Shown piece by piece: positions 14,001-26,000 of a stretch of 64,000 nucleotides of DNA. A program made the translations under genes and the position numbers. The number at the start of each line of letters is the position of its first letter. The stretch's first letter is position 1. Under the pieces are notes generated by a model that was given only the letters and a program-made list of their open reading frames with translations, made no database searches and was not told the DNA's origin. Source of the stretch: Nectonema munidae (Eukaryota > Nematomorpha > Nectonematoida > Nectonematidae); the NCBI GenBank assembly GCA_030549495.1, contig JAUIRK010000185.1:62001-126000 (forward strand), read 5' to 3'.

Positions 14001-17000
14001 ATAGACTGAAAGACAATTTTTTTAAGGTTTGGAGTTTGTCTAATCATTTGAATAAAAAATTCATGAAATAATTTGTTCCAACGCAATGTATAACACATGA
14101 ATCAATGATCTAATACTTTGCCAAACAACCTTGCAAGCAGGGCGTAAGAAGTAAACCAATCAGATATGGTTATACAGTTTGGTGTACCTGCGTATATGAT
14201 GGTTATCTTATTCACTTCGCTCTTTATCAAGATAAATCTGTTTACAAAAAAGTAGTAGAAAAAAAACAGTTGGCACAATAATTTTGAAGCTATTGAAAAC
14301 TTCTCTAAAGATAAAAAGAATTTTCCTTACTTCTTTTTTTTTGCGATTCTTTATTTTTTATCAGAGAAGTTAAGAAAAAACTTCTATCTTTAGGTTATGG
14401 TTTTACTGGAACGCTGAACGAAAGACGCTTCTTTACATTTTCATTTCTTTCTCAAAAAGAAATGTCTAAAAAACCAAGGGTACCCTTTTCTTCATGTACA
14501 CATCAAAATTAAAAATGGTATTCTGTTTTTACTTTGATGCATGATGCAGCAATTTGTAATGCCTGTTATTTACACAAAAAAATGGCGGATTGAAATCTAT
14601 TAAACTTCAGGAGAGAAATCTCAAGATACTATTTAAATAAGTTTAGTTAAACTCATTTGATTTGTCAACACAATAGATGTAATAATGAAAAAAAATGGAT
14701 GAAAAGAATCATTTAATTTCTAAAACCAAGAATGGTAAAATATGAAGTTGTTTGAAAAGACCAACTACTGAATGTGTTAAATATAACGTTGGACTTTGCG
14801 TCGCTTGCAATATAAAATATCATATATCAAATTAACAAAATAGTAATAAATTTTTGTTATACATATTTAAGGTAAAATCAATAACAGAAAAATAAGAGAT
14901 ATATATTTCAAATATTTTTTTATATAATATCAAAAAAATCTATATGAATACATATAGATTTTTATATTAAAATCTATATAAAATTTGTGAGGAAATTTCT
15001 TTGACACACAATATCACAACGTTAAGCTCTCGGGGATATTCCACAAAGTAAAGTTTTGTAATTTTAGATCATTTGTTTTTGATTTGTCTTGAGTTAATCG
15101 TATAATAAACAGTTTTTTTCAATTAAATATTTTTAATAAATAAGGTTATTTAGATCCTATAGTGAAATTTTAATTTTTTTCCTAAATACTTTCTAATATT
15201 GTGTTTGGAAACTTGATAGCAACATTCTTCTAAATTATTATCAGAACTTATATCAGATATCAAAAAATTATTATAGAACCTATAGAGTTAGAATTAAATT
15301 AAAATTATGCAGTTTTTTTTGTTTTGTATGATACATTCAAGAAAAATCAACTGCAGTAGAGATGCCTGTTATGATTGAAGATAGGAGACACCAGAAAAAA
15401 AAGTTAAAAAAAATGCATTTTTGCAACTTGAACCAAAATATTTTGTTTTCTCATCAAATATTTTATATGTTACCAATCATGTTTTGTAGAAAAATTGTAA
15501 AATCGAATAAATTGTTTTATTTAAAAATGAGAAAAAACGCTTACTTTTATATGACTTTTAAAAATTTCGAAAGTGTATGTATAAAACACTAAAGTTGTCA
15601 TTGAATCTGGCCAGTTTGTCAAAAAATGGCAAACCAATTTTTTCAGAGCGCGAACAATAAAACTCATGTACAAATATTTTGTACTGTACAAACTTCTTTC
15701 TCTCAATTCTAAAAAACTTTGTGGTACATCTTTCGAAAACTTTTTATCGTAGCTGTCATTGACAGCCCATTTTCGAGCAAAATTCGACATAGATCAAACG
15801 ATCCAAAAAACCTGTCTAAATACACATTGCGATTACTTTTGAAGTAAGCTTCACAAAGGTAAGAGGTAACATTTTTAGGTAAACCTGTACCGCTGAGGTT
15901 ACCTTGCTTGCCACAATATATGTACGATTTAAGTGCAAAACCATTTGCTGAGTCGCAAAGCCAAAATATTTTCGCACCGAACTTAGCGGGCTTTTGAGGC
16001 ATATAAACTATTCCGGGGCAATAACCTCTGAAAGAATAAAGTTGCTCATTATAGTCAAGTTTTCGCTTGGAACGTAGAATTTTGTTAGATTGGAATCAAA
16101 GGAATTATATATTTCGCGAATGGCCGCCAATTTGTCTTCTCGTTGATGTTCTCTTCTGTTGGATCTATCATCTAGTGATAGCATAGAAACGAAGTCTTTG
16201 AAACGATTCATGGAAACGGCACAACTATAAAAAGGCTTCGAATCTCCTTTTTTAAAAAGATTGTTTACAGATGTGAAATTATCTTTGTCTGCTCCAGCTC
16301 TAAGAAGAACGCCACAACAAGCAGTAAACTTTCTCATTGAAAAAACCTTTCTTCCTTTATCTGAACACTTTTTATTTGTTTACTCAAAAACTTTTGACGC
16401 AATCTCATCAGTGAAAAAGAGCTTGAAAGAATCGATTTCTCTTGACGGTGTCACAGTAGGTCCACGTTTGAAATTTATTATGTTTCTTGATAACAGTCTA
16501 TTGAAAAAAAGGATTTATTGACCAATTTATGTTGCTCTTTGAGACCAGCGTGTTAGAAAAGGATGAATACGAACCATTATTTGAACGAATACTTAACAAA
16601 ATAGGTACTCTTTCAATTTCTTCAGAGCTGATCTCTGCGTCCAAAAAGCTGTATTTTTATTATGTATAATATTCACGTTATCGTCTCACTCTGCACAAAG
16701 TGATGAAAATGACGCAACTAGTAGGGAAGCAAGGGATGCTGCTAATGTCAAAATAGAAAAATTGTTTATTAGTTGTCATTAAATCTTTGTTATTCCACCA
16801 ACTATATAATTTATTACACGTAATTAAATTGACGTATGAATTTATTAAGTTTGTCCCTCTGTACCCAAAAACTAGTTGTTACGCTAATGCACCAGTATAT
16901 CAAGATATATTTATTTTTATCTCAACGTTTTGATAATAATTCTAATAATTCTTTCAATATTCAGAATTTTTTAAAGTTTTATGATACTATTTCTCTAATC

Positions 17001-20000
17001 TTTCATTAAAGGACTTGTATATTGTGAAAAAAAATGTCAAAACTTTAATCGAAAAACAGTGCAAAATGCCTATATACACGGTAAACTTCATCATATCCCT
17101 ATACTTTTTATGTAACGTAATTCTCTAATTTAAAAAACCGTGCCTGATCCATTGAATGAAAATATGAATATGTTTATTATTGTATACATTGCAACTAAAA
17201 TAATTGCACTTTGTTCCTCCTTTTTCCTTGATAAAAGATTTTAGAACAAATTAGACTCCTTCTTGTGGTTGCGTGGCTGATCGGTTAGAGCGCTGATTCA
17301 TGAGCCGGTTGTTCCGGGTTCGAAATTGTCCTCTGCCAAATTATTCATAGCTCGATGCCAGCGGCGCATTTGTGCCTTATCGATGAGAATACCACACCAT
17401 CTTTTTAACCTTTTTTGCTGGATTCCAGTTCATTTCGGTATAAAGTCAAACCTGTAAATTTCAGGGGTGTTGTTATTCCATTTCAGCACATCTTTGAAGT
17501 TTTCAAGTAGAAAAGGGCAAAATAGTTATAATTTTTATAATAAAGATACGTATGAACTATAATGGTTGTGATCTCTGCTATAAGTTTTAGCTTAAATATT
17601 TTTCCACTCTTCTTATTTTAGGATATTTTGCTCAGGGGCGCACATCCTCAAAATTATTGGGGGGGGGGCGAAATTTTTTTGTTGCAATTTTCACGAAGTG
17701 TGTCTGGAAATACCACGGGAGACCAAATATTCAAGCAATCCTTTAAAAGGTCCTCAGACATTTCGCCCCATTATTTTCATAAGACAGTTCGTCCCATGGA
17801 TAATTCGCTCCATTATTTTCATAAGACCGTTCGTCCCATGGACAATTCGCCCCATTATTTTCATAATACATTTTGTCTCATGGACAATTCGCCCCATTAT
17901 TTTCATAAATCATTTTGTCTCATGGACAATTCGCCTAACTATTTTCATAAAACAATTTGCCCCATTATTTTCATAAAATAATTCGCCTCATAATTTTCAT
18001 AAGACGATTTGCCTCATGCTCAATTTGCCCCATTATTTTTATAAGAGAATGCGCTCTATTATTTTTTTAAAATTTCCAGTCCTATTTTTATAAGACAATT
18101 CTTTCCATTAAAAATTTGCTCTATTTTTATAATACAATTCTTGCCATTGACAATTTACTCTATTTATGCAGATCAATTAACACTATTGTTTTATAAAACC
18201 GTTTTTTCAATTTTTTTAGACTCTTTTATCCTTTTTTCATAAGACTATTTTTCGTAAAACGGTTTGGCATATGAACGTTTTGCCTAATATCACAACTCAT
18301 CTCAATAAAAATAGCTATATTTTAATTTTATTTAGTTTTTTGAAGAATTGTTTTTTGAAAGGCAGTTATTTTATAAATGAAACAAATATTTAAGATTTTT
18401 AAACAAAATAAAAATTAATATCTTGTAATTGTAATATCATTGTAATTATCTTTTTCTTCAATTTCATCATCAATAATTTTAAATTATTTAAAAGTGATAA
18501 AAAAATTAACAGATAAAATAATTAATTTGAAATAATTTAATAGAGATAAAATAAACAAGAATATAAAATTTTTTAATAATTTTACACATATAATAAACAA
18601 AGATGGATGAAACAAATAGCCTATGAGACAATTTGTCCATGGGGTGAATTGTCTATGGGGCGAATTGTCTATGGGGCAAAATGTTTGTCGACCCTTTAAA
18701 ATAGAGTGTATTCAGCGCATACCTAAAGTCCTAAATTTATAAGACTACCTTATATTTTTTTTTTACAAAATTTGTGAATTTAAATACTATACTTCCAGCG
18801 AAAATATTTTAATTAAGTTTGCAGAATATACACTAGTTTAAAAAAATCCAAAATTGTTAGGGGGTGGAATAGGCTTTTCATTTGAAAAATGAAGTAGTCT
18901 ACCAGGCACATTACAGGAATTGATGAAAGGATATTTGATTCATAGAGAAAACAAATAACTGAAGGTTAGATAGTTTTATGAGTGAATGTAGTCTAAAGGC
19001 AAAGAGTCTACTAGACACGCTGCGATGTTTATATGAAAAAATGTGATTGATTCCGGGGCAAGTGTATAAAATGAAATTATAATTGTGCAAACAAAAAATT
19101 AAGATCGCATTATTTCATTTTACTCAGGATCATTCAAAAATAGTTTAAAAGCTAAATTGATACAAGCCACAAAAAGTAAAATAACTTTTAACATTTTGCA
19201 ATGATTTGCCTTTTATAATAAATTTTAAGGAAAAAAAGTTTATCAGAAAAAGTTATAGAGCTTCAACAAAAACTAAAAAATTTTAGAGCATAACTTAAGT
19301 TTTTTGAAAACTAATTTGACGTATCCCCTACAGCATACTCTATGGGTGGCATGGCAGGTTGGTTGAGATGATGGACTTAGCACGGATGCCACTGGATTCG
19401 ATTCCTCACCGATACGAATTTGTTCATAGTTTGACATAAGTGGTACATCCGTGCCTTGTCAACAAAAATACACCCGCTGTACCTTACCTTTTACTTAAAA
19501 TTGAAAAATTTGCTACATAATTAACATAAGAGGGAAAGGAAAGAAAATAAACTAATAAAGCAATTTTCACTATTTTAAAATGGGACCGTCTGTTCTCAGA
19601 ATAATTTAAAAATAATAGGAGGCATAAAGATTTAGAGTTTATTTGATATTTTCAAATTTTTATAAACAGCAAAAGCCAACATTTAAGTAGCTAGCCCTTT
19701 TAATTAAAAAATTATTTAATCTAACGGTCGATAGACATTTGGCCCCAAAAACAATTTGCCCCCTGGACAAATTGTCTCATAGGCTATTTGTTTCATCCAT
19801 CTTTGCTTATTAAATGTGTAAAATTATTAAAAAATTTTATATTCTTGTTTATTTTATCTTTATTAAATTATTTCAAATTAATCATTTTATCTCTTAATTT
19901 TTTAGAATTGTCCATGAGACAAAATATCTTATGAAAATAACGGGGCGAATTGTCCATGAAACAAAATGTCTTATGAAAATAATGGGGCGAATTGTCCATG

Positions 20001-23000
20001 GGACGAACTGTCTTATGAAAATAATGGAGCGAATTGTCCATGGGACGAACTGTCATGAAAATAATGGGGCAAATGTCCGAGGACCAAACTAACATAAATC
20101 AAAGTATACGAGAAAAGAAAACCATTGCGTTTTTTTGAATATTTGTCTACAAATAAAATTCTGACAGCTGTCATAAATAATAGATCAAGTACATTTTTAA
20201 CAACTGAAACGTTTTGTTTCGATATTATATTTTTACTATAATAATCAACAAATTTTCTTTAAAAAAGGTATTTGATTATGTACAGTGTTACTTATAAAAT
20301 TTAACAATCAAACATTATAAAAGATATCTCTGCTCAAATATTAATAAAATAGTATTCTTGCTTTTAACCCGAATAGCTAGTCAAAATATTCATTTCCAAA
20401 TGCTATTAAAAAAATTTCTTTCGAAAAAATAAAAGTTTTCAAATGTTACAAACGTAGTGATAAAGATTAAATGACCTTTGTTGAAAAAATTCTTAGCGCG
20501 AGTCTAACAATATTCATTGATATAAAATTGTAACAATTGGAAACTATTTTAATTTAACTCTAAATGCAAATTAGATAGAAGCAGTGGTGTAACCAGAAAA
20601 AAGTTAATGGGGGGGGGGGGGGGGGGGCACAATTTAAAAAAAAACGTGAGCAACATTTTGTATACTTTCTTGATCCTTTCATTGGAGAAATTTTCAAAAA
20701 CTGATATCGCATAAGATGCATCGGGGCACTATGCGGTACATAGGAGTGTGGGCACGGCCCCTCATGCCCCAGCCTAGCTACGTCACTGGAGAGAAGAGAA
20801 CTGAATGAGATAGGAAGGCTTAACAAGAGAAGAGGGCTTGAATGAATGATTGAGTTTTAGCAGAGAAAGCGGAGAGAAAAACAGAGGAGACAGAAAGAGA
20901 AATAGAATCACTGTGACAGAAGATGAGAAAATCTAGTGGATCATCAACATGTGTTTGCTCAAAAATACTATAAAGAGGAGACATTGTGATAAACATTGCT
21001 GACTTTTGAAGCAATGGATTATTATTATATAGCTCTCACGCATCGTCTGTAAAATATGTTCGATAGGAATTTCAGAACAGCTTGGCATGTGATGTTTGAT
21101 TGATTCGAAAGTCTCCATTCTTCATACATGATTCATACATAGATATCATGATCATCATACATGTTTTCAGCAACTCTTACTTATTCAAAATTATTGGGGG
21201 GGGGGGGGGGGGTGCGAAGGTCATTTTCGCCCCCCGGATGCGCGCCCCTGATTTTGCTGTATTCTTCAGATTATTTTTTAAATTTCCTTGATACAATTAT
21301 TTATTATAACCTTTGAAGTTTCAGTGTGGTGTTGATTGAAAAAATATATTGTACCTATTTTGAAAAGAATAAAACTACCATCGTAGTCAAGAGGGCTAAT
21401 TGTGATCAACTCATACAACTTGCTATTTTTTCCTTTTTTGAGATCTTTACTTCAATATCCATTGAGAATTTTTTTCAAATTTTTCCATCAAAATAAAGCT
21501 TTTTGCATATTTTGTGAAGTTTTAGGCTTTCGAGATTGGAAAGTTTTTTTTTCGAAAAATAATATAGGTTCAAAAATTGTAAAACTACGATGGTAGCCAG
21601 GTGGTCTGATGAGGGCTAAATATGATTATATTTTTTTATTTAAACATTTTTTGTTTTTTTCTTTTATACAAAATAACATTTTTTAAATAGATTTCCGCAA
21701 TTTTTAATTATAACTATTTCATGAAAATTGAAAATTATAAAAGGAAGAAAAACATTTATTAAGACAACTATTTTAAAGTACAGTAGACCTTCGTTAACTC
21801 GGACCCTGATAACTCGGATATCGGATAAGTCGGACCGTAACCGAGAATACAAATGTTTGCCCTCATAGGCTTACACGCGGGCATTTTCTTTGACTTTTTT
21901 AATTTTGCTTTGGCTTACAAGCAGCCATTTTATTTTTTTACTCCATAGGTAGTTTGCGGTCATTCTAAATTTTGACGTTATTCTAAAGCTTGTTGTGGCT
22001 ATAAATTCGTCCAATTTGAAATATTTTTTTCTACCATATATATATATATATTAGACCCTCTGTTATTTCGGATAATCGACATATCCCCCATGTAGTTCGA
22101 CTTAAAGAGGGTCTACTGTAATTTGTTTTTTCTTTCATTTTTGGCACCCATGTGCTATTTTAAAGGTAATAATTCTTCTTCTGCCTTTAATTTACCTTTA
22201 TTGCTTTTATTGTCTTTTTAAATTTGAACATCATTTTTTTATTAGAGTTATTTCTTTTGGAGTTTTTTGTTGGTTTTTCATACACTCTCTTAATTTATTT
22301 ATCTGATGCTTCTAAATATAAAAAAAACTGACATTTCTAGTATTAAAATAAAAATTCTTAATTGGAACAGAAAAAATGTTTTCTTTATAATAACAATTTT
22401 CCCAGTTAAGATTACTATTATATAACATAAGATTCACGTTTTTGCTTGTACATGAAAAGGCATTTCTCTTTGCATTGTGATAAATTGTAATCATCATTAT
22501 TTCCCAAAAGGTCCCAAATCCACACAAAAACGAAGAAGCGAAATCCCTTTATGATTCCTGGATGTTTAAATTGCCTCCTGAATTTTCACTGTACGAGCAC
22601 CACGCACACACCGAGCCCGGCAACAAAGAGGAAAAGCGCCCTCTCATTCTTCCTATGGGGTCCTCCAGCGACTTTGTTCCTTTCCTCAATCAAGCAGGAG
22701 TTTCATCTCTTGATCTTCGCTACACGCACAAAGACGTATCAAAATTTCACCTAGTTCCTTTTTTCAAATAGTTAGCATTCTTTGTCAGAGATAGCGTTCG
22801 AGATTTGAATCGAAATAAGATAAAGGCTTTCTCCTTCTTTACAACCAAACTTATTAAGTTAGAAACAAGAGAAGAAATTAAAATTCTTTACTCTATACAA
22901 ACACACCGGCATGCAAAAGAATTTTGCCCAATGAACACACAATACCTTGCATTACACTTGCCCTCTCATCTCCCAATTCCACACTGCACTGATTTTATCG

Positions 23001-26000
23001 AGTCGAATTACCTTGCTTTTAATTGTGAACCTATTCTATCATCTAACTTAAAAAGGGAACAAAATCATTGACATATAATGTCAAAGCAAAAACAAAACTA
23101 TAATTATTCATTCCCTTTTTTTTCTTTACACTCATCTATTAGGATTTTGTTTATTCCCGATTCTTCTATTTGGTCTATAATCACCTGAATAAATAATGCT
23201 CTGTGTTAGAACAAATTCTTCACATGATCGTGAAGTCAAATAATTTGGAAATTTATAGCTTTTCATAAACTCAGCATGCATTTCTCTGAAAGTAGAACTT
23301 ATAGCTATCATGAGCTTGATAAATTCATCAAATTTACCACAGTTCGATAAAAAGCAGTTTCATTATGCTAGCGAAAGTACATTTCAAATTCGGAAAATGT
23401 TCAAATAGCTACGTATTTTGACGAAAATATACTGGGAGGCAGGATATAAAATTTAACGAATATAACAATTTATGCTAGATTTTTTTATTTGAGAATTTCC
23501 CATGTCTCTGTCTTCTGAAGACCGTATGAAAAGTCTTGTATTAGAAGACTCATTCGTAATACAGTCAGACCATGTTCATCCAATACTCGATTATTCGACA
23601 ACCCCGCTTTCCGATACAATATTGACTCTAACTATTTTTCCCAATGTGTTTCTCCCCTGTTATTCTGACATTTACGCTATGACACGTTAATTGACAATGA
23701 AAATAATTCCAATAATTATGACAGCAATAGAACACTCGAATATCAACACATCTATGGGCAGAGGAAAAAAGCTGTCAGAGGAAGAAATCAACTCCCTGAC
23801 AGCACCATATACAACAGAAGAGAGTGACACTCCAGAGAATGATGATGATGAATCCACCCACTCTTCCCACTTCTTCAGAAACAGCTAGACAGAGACTTTA
23901 CAGCCTTCTATAGATCATCAAGAGCTGTCATATGCTCGTCACTACAACATGATACCATGCTCATAGATTTACTTCAGACATCATAGAACAGATTTTCAAT
24001 AAAAGTCAAAGATTTTTTAAATATGATGTAAAAATTGTGAATTTACATATAAACATTTTTTTATTGTGTATTTTCATTGGGTCTGAGCGAAAAAACAGAC
24101 TCACTATGGTAAGGTCACAGACAAGATATTGATTTATTACGAACAAAGGCAGAAGCTAAACAATTTTCTCAGCCTCTCCTCTCTCCAAATTAGATTTTAA
24201 AGACCTAGCCATAAAACATGAAAAAAAATACGGAAACTCTACTAACAGACTAAACCGGTGTTTTAAATTATATAAATAAAATCACATTGGCTTGTGGCGT
24301 CACTTCGGTAAAAATTTTCTTCTCTCTGTTTGGCTGTAATTATTGATACTCTTCCTCAGATTACACACGAAAATTGTTCCTTTTATAATTCTTCCCGTAA
24401 AATGACAGATTTCGAATCCAAGTACTTTCAAAACTAGACTTCAAACTGCAGAAGTTCGATTCCATTTTCATTTATTTGTCTTTAAATATAGCTTGAAGAG
24501 ACAACAAAGCGATAAACAACTAACATTATAGCTCAAATCAGTAAAAACCTGCGTTAATCAACACTTCTAGTTAGTTATTATCTCTAAACAGTGAATACCT
24601 TTCCAAAGTCTTTATTCTTGTAATCGAACTCAACATTTTTATAGTGAACACCTCCACATATTGAACATTATTATTAAGTCTTTAGGGAGTTCAGATATGG
24701 AAATTTTTATAGCTCCAGCTCCTGATTCTAATGAGATTTCGATTCTACAATCTTGGTATAGTATTTTTATGGATAGGTATATCATTTTTAATTTATTTCC
24801 CCGTGTTTAGCCTTAGTAAAATCGTATATATAAAGATTGTGGCATATTTAATTTTTTTAAAGGGTGTCATACCTTTTTTAGAGCATGGAAGCTTCTTCGT
24901 ATCCTCTTTACCATACGCTTCACGACGGATTTTTCTTGGTATCGAAGTATGTTGATCCGGATTTTCGTTTGCACACTTCGATCACCCAGTTTTGGGGAGA
25001 GATTGCGAGGCGCCTGACTGACGACTATCTACTTCCCCTTAGTCCTAACTGCTACGCCAAATATTTGCAAAAAAGTCTGCGTCTGCTTCAACTCAAATAT
25101 GGCGTTTTTCTTAGCGACATTAAAGTAGATCTTGGTAAATAGGGCTTACTTTATTTAAATCGTTGGTGTTGCTTGTTTTTTTGGAAAAGAAACATTAACG
25201 AGTATCTCTATGATAATATTATATCGTATCTGTTAATAACGATTCTTCTATAAATCAGAGTTAGTTAACTACTAGCCTCAATGTATATCTCTATACTAAT
25301 ACACACCAAAACACAATCCTCATAAAACTAGTGAAATATTTATATGATTTTATATATACACACTGCTCCCTCAATATAATATGCCTCAGTACAATGCATT
25401 TTCGCTTAGAATGCGCCAACTTTATGGCTCCCAATCGTATTCATGATGAAAGCAAATGTTCATAATATACACAAAGAAATAAATAAAAATTGTAAAATAT
25501 TCTACTTAGATTAATTAGATTTCTTTGAAGTAAGCAATGTATTTGTGTAGTATTGCTTGGAGTAATGTCACTGCAAAAAGTATAAGCAATTGTTGGTTGC
25601 ATAAACTTGAACACATATTCCCTCAAAGTGCTTATGATTTATTTTTTGGCAAAGAAATAAATGCTTCTTTGAAGGTTTCACAACCAGAAATCTTGGATAC
25701 ACAACCTGTTCTCTAAAATCGTCGTTTTTTTTATAATCTTTCTTCAAATATTGAAGAGTCGGTAAACATTGCGCATAGTTGTCCAACAACACGACTTTTG
25801 TCTGATTCTGATATTTGGCTGAAATTCAAAAAGATCGAGAGAAATCTAATTGATATGTGAAAGATGGTTTAAGATAAAAAAATTATAGGGAAAAGTGTGC
25901 TCAAACCCCAAACCTATAGATATAGCAAGTGTAACACTGCTAAATTTTTATTTGATCGTAACTAGTCTTCTGCTCTATGCGCCATAGAAATGTCAAAGTT

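Noticed and set aside
17262-17340. Functional tRNA gene
   Set aside because: A and B boxes are present, but the acceptor and anticodon arms do not fold properly and the unit continues as a SINE tail.
17628-17981. 117- and 92-codon repetitive frames ([18 protein letters not shown])
   Set aside because: They are translations of the 42-bp minisatellite inside a MITE; 42 is a multiple of 3, so several frames stay open.
20560-21291. Several 60-90 codon frames around G runs
   Set aside because: They cross a hAT MITE, a dispersed repeat and homopolymer tracts.
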